Assembly (NCBI GenBank): GCA_029834535.1
Contig: JAQMWT010000257.1
Span: 1-38,820 of the forward strand
Direction of reading: 5' to 3'
Length of the DNA stretch: 38,820 nucleotides
DNA from: Chrysophaeum taylorii
Lineage: Eukaryota > Sar > Pelagophyceae > Pelagomonadales > Pelagomonadaceae
A program made the translations under genes and the position numbers. The notes beneath the pieces are model-generated. The model was not told where the DNA came from. It worked only from the letters and a program-made list of their open reading frames with translations, and did no database searches. Shown piece after piece: positions 18,967 through 30,219 of this stretch (its first letter is position 1; the number at the start of each line of letters is the position of its first letter).

Positions 18967-21857
18967 ATGGCGACTCACGACCCACAAGTCCCGAGTCTGG
19001 AAGTAGCGACGCAATTCGCTACACAACAAGCTCTCATGCAACAGTTCGAAGCAAATGTCTTTGATCAACTCGCCGCTGATCAAGCTATTCTCAAAGCCAT
19101 AATCGCCGCTGAAATCGCCGCTGAGTACGCCGTTCTAAGAGCCAAAATCACTGCCGCAATCGAAGCTCGATACGAGCAACTTGATCAAGACGTGCAACTC
19201 GATCAAGACGAGCAACTTGAACAAGCTCCCAACCAGCTGTTCATACGGCGACCCCCCTCAAGCAAAAGCGAACTTCTCACGAAGTCGCGACCCAAGACCC
19301 GATCATCTCGATGGTCACCCCCCCTCATGCCGACAACCCCATCGGATATCAAACATCCCACGGCAAAGTTTCAGACCCCACTGGCTTCCCTCCGGACCCA
19401 GGCATAGCCAAGGTTACTCCACAACCTGGCACACTCCACGTTCACGAGGACACTCCACCTTGTTCGAATATCGCACCAGCAATGTTCAACACTCCTCCAC
19501 CACCACCACCAAACCTTACTCCCTTCACTCCACCAACCCCACCGGAGCCTCCACCTCCTTCACTGGAGCCTAACTCCCCACTATCGGCGACTCCCGCTAC
19601 ACCATCTATTCAAGTTCCCCAACATCCTCGTCAACCCCCTCGCCGCACCACTCATCTCCTTGATGATCATGCCACCTACGGCCATGACGGCCCCGGCACC
19701 TTCATCCCTGACCAAGCCCCCACCGCGGCTCATGCTCCTGCCGCCCCACTGTCGGATTCCCTTGTCCGATATCCATCATCTTCCGCAAGTCACTCTCCTC
19801 ATGACTTTCCTCTCCATCCACAAGACCATGCCACCTACGGCCATGACGGCCCCGGCACCTTCATCCCTGACCAAGCCCCCACCGCGGCTCAAGCTCCTGC
19901 CGCCCCACTGTCGGATTCCCTTGTCCGATATCCATCATCTCCGCAAGTCACTCTCCTCCGGACTGTCCTCTCCATCCACTAGACCATGCCACCTATGGCC
20001 ACGACGGCCCGGCACTTCCATTCCTACCCCAGCTCCTTCCGCGGCTCAAGCTCCTGCCGCCCAACCATCGGACCCTCCTGACAGACCTTCATCACCTTTC
20101 GAAAGTCGCTGTTCCCCCGATTTGCACCTCCACCCGCGTGACTACGCATTCCACGACTACGACCATTCCTCCGTCTCCACCCAAGCAAACACCCACCTCC
20201 TTTCTAAACGTTCCAATGCACCTCCGTCTGCGCTCCAACGCGAGTTGGCCACCACTAAGGCTGCATTACGCTCCCAAACCGCTGACTTGGCCGCAACCAA
20301 GGCCACGCTCATTCGCAAGGACAATGCTTTGTCATCCACACCCAACAAACTCACCATCACCGACGCCGCCCTGGCTTTCGCCACTGCCCAGCTCGCCATC
20401 CAAGCCGACGAACTGGTCTCCACCCACGCTGAACTCCATCTCACCCCCAACTAGTTCAAGGCACTCGAAACTGCCCACGCTGACATCCGCAACTCCCACT
20501 TTGAAACCAACGCCGTTCTCCACACCATTCTTACCTCCTTGGATGCCACCCACCCCACCCAAGATGCTGCATCGCATCTTTTACCTCCTTTTCCCTTCCA
20601 CAACCAACCCTCATCCCCTTCCGAACCAACCTCCAATGCCTCTCCCCCGATTCTCCCGAGTATCATCACCACCTCCACGGATGCCCCGGACCTGGTTCTC
20701 CTGGTTCAACACCCACTCCGTCTCTCTGTTCTCAACCCCCCGCCATCTCTGGCCCCTCCTCCTCTGCCAAATCACTCTTCGCCTATCCGGCACCCCCGGA
20801 ACCCCTTTGCACCCGCTCGCCTTCTCAGCCACCTGGTTCATCCCAACTCGACCACATCCCCGCGTCCGAGTTGCGAGGGCGTACATCCAACACCGGCGAC
20901 CGTACCTCTACCACCAGCGACGATCACCACGTGCAAAGTCCCACCAAGAAACAAGACCACCAACATCGAACGTCGACAAATTCCGAATTATCGAAAGACA
21001 GCTCTTTGCCTGATGGTCATGCTCACCATCATGCTGCCAAAACACGCAAACGGGCACCTTCTCTCTTCGGGGACAACGGCCCAGGAAGCAGTCTTGTCGA
21101 AGTAACACCAAGCCACCTCGTTCCCACTTTCGACAAGTCAAAGAACAAGACACCTCGAGATGTTCCCGAGTATTATGCCTACATCGACTATGGCAATCAC
21201 ACCCAAGAACCTAAGGCTCCGCCGTATTCTATGCCCCAGGCACAAGAGCCGCAGGCCACTGACAACATCCCCTCGGGTTCTGCCCCCTGGTATGATGCAT
21301 ACAGCGAAGAAGCAAGACCCACTTCACTAGTCTCGAAGATGGTCTCCTCGACCATTCCAGATCAGCCGCCTGATCCAAGCACCATCAATGATCCCGCAAT
21401 GCCGTATCCACAAGGACAAGACACGCTGTCAACGGTCCCACGGTCACCATACTCGCAGGCACTCACCGCACCCGAAGGTATCAGCTCAGATTCACCAGGC
21501 ACTCGCGCCTTGTTCGACATGTCTCGATCATCAGCTCCCGATCACTTCGAAGCTGGTTCCACCTCGCCGCCTTCTCTCCCCGAAGAGAGGCGCGCACTGC
21601 CGCTCACCGGCGCTCGCTGCTGCATCCACCATCCACCTTCTCGGCCGAATGCACTGGATGCCACTGCTCAGCAGGCTGCATGGACCCATCTGCGATCACC
21701 ATTTCGCGAATCGATGGACGTCTTCGCACGAGCATCAGTCGCAGCACATGATCACCCGCCCCCCAACTTTCAGTCAGAGGACGCAATCCTTTCGGCTGCC
21801 GATCCTTATGTCTCACCGCGACCAAGCTCCTGGAAAGCCTTCACCATGCCGCAGTAA
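18967..21857 (+). pseudogene. element B ORF1: Ala-rich helix, Pro-rich region, coiled coil (gag-like position)
   Basis: An ATG at 18967 opens a frame beginning MATHDPQVPSLEVATQF. It continues with an Ala/Gln-rich helix (AAEIAAEYAVLRAKITAAIE) and a DQDVQLDQDEQLEQ stretch. A C-run near 19254 probably shifts the frame. The next frame holds poly-Pro and a 53-residue repeat (ATYGHDGPGTFIPDQAP, see 19668-20140). After a nonsense change at 19980 and a 1-bp loss, the third frame has a clear coiled coil (ALQRELATTKAALRSQTADL onward, about 100 residues). A last frame, about 20871-21857, is Ser/Pro-rich. No zinc knuckle or protease motif is seen. By position and make-up it could be a Gag analogue. Confidence 0.5.
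19668..20140 (+). repeat. tandem repeat within B ORF1, unit 159 bp (53 codons), about 2.8 copies
   Basis: Units begin CATGCCACCTA(C/T)GGCCA at 19668, 19827 and 19985. The first two are nearly identical and the third is diverged, with a 1-bp deletion in a C-run and an AAG-to-TAG change just before it. The period is a multiple of three, so the repeat is in frame and the protein repeats ATYGHDGPGTFIPDQAPTAA. Confidence 0.85.
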
Positions 21858-21904
21858 TAGACACAGATTTCGAGCGTTCTGAACGGCCCGATCAGCCGCA
21901 AACT

Positions 21905-24900
21905 ATGCACGATTCCACTGCGACCACTTCGGTCCTTTATGTCCCCTTGCATAGCTCTCTTCTGGACGCCACACGCTTGCGCTGCCTCCGGAAAATCGAC
22001 GTTGCGCTCTCAGGAAACATTCACCGCGCACTATGCACAGACTCGCTCCAACTGAACCACTTCTGTGAGCATTGTCGCATCACTGGAAAGTACGACAAAC
22101 GCTCCACGTCAGCTGCCGGCTCAACCACAAACATGCACCCAAGTCACGTACGTTGCCTCCCTCAAAAGCGTCTTATCGCTCAGCACGTCATTCCTCATTT
22201 GAGGACGCATGTCACATGCCCGCACCTTTGAATGCTCTACACGCCTAAGGGAAACCCTAGTCACTACGGCACTCACCGCTCTCACCCCTCTGGTCTCAGT
22301 ATCTCCGCTATTGAGGATGCACCCAGCAGGACTGACCCTTACATCGCCCTTGGCTCTCCTGCACTTTCCTTCAGCGATCCCTCTTTTCGAATTCCCGCAC
22401 TGGACCCCAAGCATTCCAGGCCGGATACTCTCCACCACGGGATCTCAGCTCACGCGCCCATCTGCCCTACCTTGCAGACAGGTCAGCCGCGAGCCACACC
22501 CCTTTTTGCACTGACTTCGGACCACCCCCACCACGCGCTTTTGCTCTTGGAGCATGACGCGCTTTTCGATGCTCTCCGCGTCATCGCCTCTAACACCAAG
22601 ACACTCGTCATTTCCACCGACACCCTGCGCCGTAACTTATCTCACGACCTTCAGATCACCAACATAAGCCGCTCGCGCCCGCACCACGTCGCGCACGCCT
22701 TACTAGGGCGTATTTCAATTGGCGACCTCACAGGTCTATCGATGCATTTTCCGACGTCCGACTTTGAACTTGCGAGTCACTTTAAGGCAATCCCCAATGC
22801 CAAGACGCCTGAAGCTGCGCAATCGTGTCTCTGGAACTCCAAAGCCACAGAAACTGCCAGACGAGAGGGCACTCGGCTCACGACAGCTGCTCAACAGCCA
22901 CTTATAGTCTCGCACATAGCAACGAGTACCATCTCGCAGTCTCTATTGGACAACAAGACGAAAGATAAGACCACAACGGCCAGCTACACCAGCCAGTTCA
23001 TTGATGTAGCAGACGAGACAAAGCAAACCAACTGCACAGCACGGTTCCAGACTATGCAGACGATGCCCAGGTCATACGCTCAGTTACTCGACCACGCACA
23101 CGCGCTGTCGCCCGACCTTGCACTGCTACTGGCTCCTGTCTCATTCATAGCTGATGCGCCCCATCCTACGTACCAATCCTTAAGATATGTCCCGCTCGCA
23201 GAAGCACCACCACAGGACACAAAGGTACATCAGGAAGACACAGGTAAGCGCACCACGATCACGCGCACAAGCGCATTGCGCCTATCCGATCACGACGAGA
23301 CGAAGCTACAGCTTTGCTTGTTCCCATCGGCTCTGGAAGACAAAGGCCGCCTTTCAGCCTCCCAGGCACCTGACCCTTCCCTGTCGCTGCAATCCGTATT
23401 AGCACAGACGATCTCGCCTCCATGCACGACTGCAGATCAGGCACAGGCCAATGTCAGCACTCTGCAGAGTTATGCGCGCCCGCTGGAATCTCACCAGCAC
23501 GGCTACCTCAGCCAGTCAGGTCACTGCACCGCCTCGGTCTCCCCTGACACCAGGTCGACGTATCGCTCATTCGCGACCACCTCAAGTCATCTAATGGACG
23601 ACTATGATCTCGAGCATGAACTCATCGCAACGCTTGAGTCATACCCAAGAAGGAATCCTACTTTGGAGTCACCTCAACCACTCCCACAGGAACTTTGGCC
23701 ACCAGACGCCACCCATGTGCTCGTGGTTTCTCCATTGGTTTCCTCCAAAGCTTTCGGCTGCAGCAGAGACAAAATGCAACCTTCCCATGGGACTATAAGC
23801 GCATTATCGTTTGGGACACAAGCACTTACTTCAGGTCATTCGTTTACGCCCATAGTACCGCGACACACGGCAACCAAGGTAGAAGTGGACGGCGCTCCAC
23901 CCTCATCTCTGAGCGCTACCCCCGACATGCTGCTCCCGGCACTACTAGCCAGTCCCACCACGTCTGATTCAGCTCCCATCGCTTTGTATGACGTCATATG
24001 TCATATTCCGATTACAGCTCAGACACCGCACAGGCTCCTATGCACTCGCGACGGCACGCTCACCGCCCCTATCGGTTTAGACTACGAACATTGCGCCATA
24101 CCCATGGTACACTCACAGTCAACAGAGACGCACGCTCGCTTGTCGCACAGTACGATGCCAGAGCACCTTTTGATTCAAGATACGCAGAACTCTGTCGTCT
24201 CAGCCACCGCTGAAGCGCCTCCTCCGACCGCCGCCCGGCTCTGCGCTCGTTTCGCAATCATGGTCTCTCCGTCTCACCGACAATTCGAAGATTGCACCCA
24301 GTTCGAATTACGAGGGCGCAGTAGTCTTCCACCGACGACAAGATTCGTTTCGATTCGCATCAGTCATGCCTCCTATGGCTACTCTGGCTACATCGGAACT
24401 CAATTCAAGGCACGTACCGAAGTCCCTCTTTCTAAGGACCTCTGTCACACGCCAAGACCGGATGAGCATTCGTCGTTCCTCCCCGCTTCAACGCGACTCC
24501 CGACGACCAAATCCCCGACGATTTGTGATGACACCAAGTTCCGTCATCAATGATTCAATTCAAAGCCACCCACGCTCTTCCGCCAGTCTCTTGCAGATCA
24601 CACCTATCACGTTTCAGCTCGCTCGATTTTATCCTGCATGCTGTCATATGCAAACGAAGTTCTGTCACGCCACAGCCACACGTCGCAGTCATCGCTAGTA
24701 TCGCGCAATAAATGCCCGCCACCAAATGATAGCCGCACGCAGAGTCCATTGTCCACCTCTCTTCACGTCCCTCCCAGCACTATGCTTGACGTTGAAGGTC
24801 TGCACCACCATGGTTCGGTTACAACACAACTTCACGCGAAATCCTCCCCCAGTTTTGATCATATCTCGCATCAGTCGACATCACTGTCAGAATACTGCTT

Positions 24901-26319
24901 CGGATATAGCTCCGATTACACTCGCGTATTACGCTCTTATGACGCACCCGGTTCGCTCCTCTCTGTTCACACTGCAGGTTCCATCTTGCCGAACTCTGAG
25001 CCCAACAGCCGCCATTGCGATTCGCACCCAGTCGACGCTTTCCGTAGCACCCGCGAGGATAACCCCCAATTTCCACAGGTAGGACACGCGCTCTTTCCAC
25101 AGGTTGGACACGCGCTCTGCTCTCAGCATTCCACCGAATCTCACTGCCGCACACCGCTAGCCCCACCCATTTGTGTTACGAATCAAGGGAAGGTAACTGC
25201 CATGCCTATCTACTTCTTCATTCCAACACACTCGCTGCTAGTCACAGTATCGCATGACTCATTATCGGACAGTTCTCGCATTATGGACAGAACATCACAT
25301 CATGTTCATTCTCCGGACATCCCCCGTCCACAGATTAATCCTCTCTTGAAACATACGCTCCCTCCACGTTGTATACTGTACAGCTCTCGCATATCGACAA
25401 CACCCTTCTGTCGAATGTCTCACCTTTCAGTCACTGCACGATTCACCAGGGATGCACCACGCTCTCTCGCGTTAGTACATCAAGGGAAGTTCGATTCTGG
25501 TGAAAACGAATCCGGAGATGAAATGAATAGATCCGTCGATCGTCACAGTTCAGGATTACTTTATCGAACAGAACACGAAAGATGCGACTTTGACCATACC
25601 TTCGAAGTCAACTCTCCCCTGGTACGGACACTATCTTCAAGCAGTCCATCGCCTTCAGGCATTTTCGTCTGTTGCCCGGCTCTTCTACATTTTCTGCACA
25701 GGGCACCGAATCTTCAGCAGAAGACACACGCCTGTATCCACCATCATACGCGACACACTCGCAAACCTCAGTCTCCGCCCAATCATCTTTCGATGATAGC
25801 CACTGGCGACTTACACGAGACTACGAACCCAAGTCTACAACAAATTTGGAGTTTTCAAATTTATGGCCAACCCCAGACAACTTTGTCACGATATCGTCAT
25901 CGCACTACGATTATCCGCATATTACTTTACACGCTCATAGCCTAGCTTCAGCTGTCCCACGCTACACTCAGGACGACAGCTTCGACACGTATGTGACAGG
26001 CAATTCTGGTTCTCTCATCTTCCAGGAACAGCTCCGCCTTACTCGCTCTCATTACGACGATTACCTTACCATGTCGAAACCGATTTGGTTAAATGGTCAT
26101 ATCTCTTCATGGGATCACGCTGGCGCTCCGTCACATCGTAAAACCGTTATTAGCCCAACATTAGCCACAATAGAATCTCATCCCTACGGCCACTCTCACT
26201 ATTCGCCTTTCGATCAGCCATTGGTCTGCTGCATAATTCCCGACTGCCTGACCCATGATCCCTCCTGTTATTGTTCGTTAGACCACCCGCTCTACTCCGA
26301 TGATCCCCCAGCCACATAG
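21905..26319 (+). pseudogene. element B ORF2: very long protein of unknown function
   Basis: The frame runs 21905-22231, stops with TGA directly followed by ATG (22232), and is then open for 773 codons to 24553. After frameshifts it continues about 24560-25850 and 25672-26319, ending HPLYSDDPPAT. Together this is roughly 1,400 codons. The minus-strand copy keeps a 737-codon open stretch across sites where this copy is broken (near 24550), so the frame is real. Composition is rich in Ser, Thr, Pro, His and Leu; Cys and Lys are scarce. There is no RT, integrase, helicase, kinase, membrane or repeat signature that I recognise. I do not assign a function. Confidence 0.55.
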
Positions 26320-26601
26320 GATTTATCCACCGGGACGCACCGTTCTCTATCTTGTCACTCACTGAACAAGATGATGATCTGATCTCTCGAACAGCATTCG
26401 CCATACTTCACCATTAGCCTCCCTAGCATTTTCCTCCACGTACCCTCTTAGCATCCTCATCCACTTTTCTTCTTACTTACGATCGATGCTTTTTCTTTTC
26501 TTTGATCATCCACCTCTTCTTGCAATATCCTTTTATTTTGCCAGACATTTGTTTTGTTTGTCCCGGATTTCGCTCATCACCGAGTTCAATCTGCGATGGC
26601 G
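26320..26601 (+). other. pyrimidine-rich 3' untranslated region of element B
   Basis: No gene is seen. CTTTTCTTCTTACTTACG and CTTTTTCTTTTCTTTG runs precede the 3' repeat. A classical polypurine primer for an LTR element would be purine-rich on this strand, so the composition is opposite to expectation. Confidence 0.5.
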
Positions 26602-26787
26602 TAGAGATAGAAAATTCCATTTAGGGTTAGGACCCCCCCCCTTTGACCTCACACTCACACTAAACAACCCCAAATCGCTGTGTCGAACACCGTGCTGCTC
26701 TTTGTGTCGTTAGAGGACAGGACGAAAGGCAGCACTACCACTGCCACCATTCTCTACCAGAGGCACAGTGATTTTTACTGTTCTCTA
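26602..26787 (+). repeat. 3' LTR-like repeat of element B
   Basis: Direct partner of 18559-18744: 186 bp, same TAGAGATAG start and CTGTTCTCTA end, nine C residues in the C-run. Confidence 0.8.
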
Positions 26788-26831
26788 GAGCATAGACACC
26801 GCTAGACAGAGCCCCCTAGAATGTATAGAAG

Positions 26832-28017
26832 GTGCCAATTCTGCTCCCTGACAACTCACAAGTTAAGTCACAGTTCTCTTGTATAACGAGCAGTAAAGGT
26901 CGCACCCAAAGCAGTCTGGGTGCTGACATTCTCTTACCTAAGGTCCCCGTTCTTCATTATCTCAACGAGAGCAACCACTTTCGGCGTGTTATTCTTGGTT
27001 CTGTTGAAGATTTGCCTTTGAATACCAGGCCTGACACTTCACAGCCGAGGCGTTCCCACACATACCAGACCATGAAGTAGCACAGTTGGCTACTGTTTGC
27101 TACGTTAACGAGGTCAGGGCTATTCGGCCCGAAATTAACGATCGGCTTGAGGATGGTGAACGCAACCTTAATCTCACCCATCCTCGCGAACTTCAAACTT
27201 CCTCTCGAGGCCTAGCCAGCCATTACCACACATTTTATGAAGCAGTGGGCCCTAACGAGGTCTCGTGTTTGTAACAGCAATTTAACACTGTTGTGCATAA
27301 GCGATATGTACATGTTTTTCATTAAATGTGTGCGTTCTTTCAAGCATCTCCTGTTTCAACTCAATTGTTGGACACCACGGATGCTGAACTTGACCTCATG
27401 TGGGACTCTCTCCCACATCTGCTTCCGACCGAAATGTCGTTAAACTATGGGCCAGAACGTTTTACTGAGTCTGGACCCAGCGCTATTCTTCCTACTGATT
27501 CCAATGGCCGGATCTACGCATGCCATACTGCCGAGTCGGCAAACTTTACTGAAGCTGCCATTGCCCAGCTTTCTTCGGAGCAGGTAAATGAACTATCCTC
27601 TGATAATACCAGCAACAATCGCTACGATAGGGGATGGGTCGACTGGTGTCTCATTTATGAGACACGTTCTTCTGCCAGAGCACGACCCGAAGCCGACAAG
27701 CTATGTCATCCGTCTGATTCTTCGGCCATCCTTGAGTTCGCTTTGGACCTTATAACTCCGTGTCCAATACCGCAAGCGATAAAAGACGTCTTTAACCGCC
27801 AGTCTCTTGGACTCCTATGTCACCAGAACTCGCTGTCCTGGTCAATCTAACGACCGACCTGTGTATGCGCGCACTTTCGACCGACCTTCCCTGTCGGATA
27901 TGAAGTTGTTGGATCGTACAAAGCACACTATGCATGCCCTTAAAGATCAATTTCGCGAATTACCGATGCACACTACCCAGAGTACAACCACGGTCCAGTC
28001 CTTACTACCAATTAGCA
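26832..28017 (+). pseudogene. gag of copia 2, N-terminal part, heavily decayed
   Basis: Protein matches to copia 1 gag are scattered over several frames: YVNEVRAIRPEINDRLE (about 27100), a WCLIYETRSSARARPEADKL segment paralleling YCKLYETRSG, then NDRPVYARTFDRPSLSD. Stops and shifts are frequent. The frame runs into a TGTC microsatellite at 28021, where the composite insertion starts. Gag resumes at about 30561. Confidence 0.55.
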
Positions 28018-28019
28018 GA

Positions 28020-28020
<1 letters not shown>

Positions 28021-28106
<86 letters not shown>

Positions 28107-28279
28107 TTGTCTGTAGCATTTGTTTGTTTGTTTGTTTGTTTGTTTGTTTGTTTGTTTGTTTGTTTGTTTGTTTGTTTGTTTGTTTGTTTGTTTGTTTGTT
28201 TGTTTGTTTGTTTGTTTGTTTGTTTGTTTGCTTGTTTGTTTGTTTTTTTGTTGTGTTTAAAGGGGGGGGGGGGGGGGGG
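28021..28279. repeat. (TGTC)n and (TTTG)n microsatellites and an 18-base G run
   Basis: (TGTC)n runs from about 28022 to 28100 and (TTTG)n from about 28120 to 28240, then TTTTTTTGTTGTGTTTAAA and eighteen G at 28262-28279. Seen from the minus strand this is a C18 run followed by (CAAA)n and (GACA)n, placed just downstream of the nuclease-like frame. It may be the 3' tail of a non-LTR retroposon. A plus-strand frame through it (CLSV and CLFV repeats) is not a gene. Confidence 0.9.
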
Positions 28280-28356
28280 TGTGGTGCATGAAGGATGCGT
28301 GTGGTTTTGTGGGGTAGGAGGGATGTGCCTGACGGGCGTAGATAGGTATGCAGGAC

Positions 28357-29529
28357 CTAGTCGGGGTCATCGCCGAGTCGTGGGGCAGGCGAAGAGAGGA
28401 CGGGCCCCGCCCGTAGGTCGTACGCATGCTGCCGCCGGACGTATGTGCGACGAAGGGTGACGTCCTGCTGGGATCGGGCGGCCTGGGTGGGTTCCCCCGA
28501 GGCGGCGACATGGGTGAGGGCGGTGAGGGCACAGCGCGCCCGGCCCAATGCGTTGGCGATCCCCCACTCACGGTAGATGCGGCGAGTTTGGGCCGCGTTT
28601 GCCTATGTGAAGTTGGCGCAGCCGCTTTCCACCCAGGTTCGCGCAGCGATGCGCTCTGCGCATGTTTGGGCGAGGACGTGGCACGCCGCGCTGGCCTCAC
28701 CGAAGGCACCAAAGACGAGGCCGGCGACGGTGCCGTAGCTACGTAGCCGCTGTTCGACAGGGCCTAAGAAGCCAGGCGGTGGTGCTGTACCCGGCTGGGG
28801 GATGATGGCGTCGATGGCGCGGGCGTGAGCGAGGTATTCGGAGTGGACTTGGGCTGCGCGCCGATCGACAGGCGACGGGTGGGAGGGATGGAGAGCGTGG
28901 GCGGTGTATAACGAACCCCAAGCGAGGGTTTTGATGTCGTAGAGTTGCTCCTTGTTGTCGAGCAGGGTGAGGATGTCTGGGACGACTTGGCGTCGGGCGA
29001 GATTGCCTCAGTACCGGCCGTAGAGACGCGTGCGAATGGTAGGGGCGACGACGTCCGCAAAGATGCCGAAAACCTCGGACAGGGCGGGGATGCCGGCCTC
29101 TTTGACGATGCAGAGGACGCACTCGAGCAGGCTGTCGTGCCATGTGGTCCGCGCTCCTCCGCGGTTGACAAGGTTGGCCTGCGTGAGAAGTACATTGCCG
29201 TGAGCGTCGAGAACGACGTCAGTGCCCAGAATGCGAGTGCCCACGAGGCCCGAACAAGCTGGAGAGGGGTAGCCAAAGTACTGGGCACACATTTCGGCCC
29301 AGCAGCGGATGGAGATTTGAAGGAAGGAGCTGGGCCACGAGCGGATGAACGCGGTCGAGAAGCGATCCTATGAGGACGCCGCTACTCGAAGTGCACCGGT
29401 GATGGGAAGAGTGGCCGCAAGTCGCTGGAGTGCAGTGGCCCGAGCTGTCTCGCGCTGGGAGGTTAGAGCACGCTGGAGTTGAGGTATGAGCACGGGTGTC
29501 GAGATGGTCGGGTTGACGAGGACGCCCAT
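28357..29529 (-). pseudogene. PD-(D/E)xK nuclease-like protein, 390-codon frame with three stops
   Basis: From an ATG at 29529 (MGVLVNPTISTPVLIPQLQR) one minus-strand frame runs to a TAG at 28357 with no frameshift, broken only by stops at 29368-29370, 29008-29010 and 28603-28605. It contains GTRILGTDVVLDAHGN, RTTWHDSLLE, then VPDILTLLDNKEQLYDIK, which fits a PD-(D/E)xK nuclease core. HSEYLAHARAID and SYGTVAGLVFGAFGEAS follow. I recall similar proteins, with the V-x-GLVFG-x-x-EAS segment, recurring in algal genomes in repeat-rich settings; this is memory, not a search. The (CAAA)n tail downstream suggests it was carried by a retroposon. Confidence 0.55.
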
Positions 29530-29633
29530 GTTTGTTTGTCTTTAAATGTCGACTGCTAAGAGGGGTGTGTGTGGGGGGGGGTTGTTTGTCTTTAAATCAG
29601 GGTAAGGCTCAGGTAGGCGCACGAGCCAAAAAA
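29530..29633. other. short spacer with repeated TTGTTTGTCTTTAAAT
   Basis: TTGTTTGTCTTTAAAT occurs at about 29532 and again at 29582, separated by a G-run. It resembles the TTTG...TTTAAAGGGG junction at 28225-28279, so both sides of the nuclease-like frame carry a similar boundary. Confidence 0.5.
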
Positions 29634-30140
29634 GGTCCTCCAAGCCGTTTACGGCGACCTCGCAGACTATTTCCACGACCCGCGGCGGCTCTTTCAGCGC
29701 ACCATTCTCACCCCCCGTCGAAACGATGTTGTCGATGCTGACAACGCGCGCACGACCGCGGCCTTTCCCGGAGACGAGGCGTCGGAGTTCTTTTCGGCCG
29801 GCTAGGTTGTGTCGGAAGACGACGCCTCGCTCTTTACAGTCGAGTTTTTCAACTCCCTGACAACCAACGGCATGCTGACTTTGAGCGCGAGCTTAAGGTC
29901 TTCGCAACCTCGGCCCGTCGCACGGCCACTGCAACGGTACCAGATACATGATCGATCGTGTCGTGTCACCGAGGCTCCTCGAACCAGCATCCCTTAAGGC
30001 CCGCCGACGCCAAACGATCAACAAGAGCCAGGGGCAGACGCCCCGCAAGGTCGGCGTCCTCTTGCCCAAGCCCGTCTTCTGCCATGTCCAGCTCTACGTG
30101 GCTCTCTGTCGACCGGCAACCCCAAGGATATCCTCTTCTG
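29634..30140 (+). pseudogene. Helitron PIF1-type helicase, C-terminal remnant
   Basis: Several plus-strand frames together show the C-terminal helicase pattern of Helitron Rep/helicase proteins: VYGDLADYFHDPRRLFQRTI, then LTPRRNDVVDADNAR, PGDEASEFFSA, VEFFNSLTTNG, the TINKSQGQT motif, and [19 protein letters not shown] after the SA motif and shifts near 29890 and 29990 break it. The Rep/HUH nuclease part and the helicase N-terminus are absent. Confidence 0.75.
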
Positions 30141-30219
30141 GGTCGACGACTCCACCCTACCCCACACGTGCTGCGCAATACCGATAAGCCCCCTCCCGGC
30201 GTCTACACGCGCACTGTGG
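30141..30219. other. no feature identified
   Basis: Short stretch between the helicase remnant and the repeats; nothing recognisable. Confidence 0.3.

Larger units (their letters stand above)
18559..26787 (+). mobile_element. element B, complete plus-strand copy with LTR-like ends (8.2 kb)
   Basis: Two direct repeats of 186 bp (18559-18744 and 26602-26787, about 97% identical by eye) enclose 7.9 kb with two coding blocks and no recognisable RT, integrase, transposase or recombinase. Each repeat begins TAGAGA and ends TCTCTA, a 6-bp inverted terminus instead of TG...CA. Flanking bases (GTACA left, GAGCA right) show no clear duplication. A 5'-truncated second copy is at 2325-6559. The best guess is a large non-autonomous LTR retrotransposon derivative; the enzymes would be supplied in trans. 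A wholly different class cannot be excluded. Confidence 0.7.

Noticed and set aside
20157..20886. Minus-strand Gly/Val-rich frames opposite B ORF1
   Set aside because: They are shadows of the Pro/Ala/Thr-rich sense frames; no independent signal.
27807..28460. Plus-strand frames of Cys-Leu-Ser-Val and Cys-Leu-Phe-Val repeats
   Set aside because: They only translate the TGTC and TTTG microsatellites, which are open in several frames; no protein is implied.
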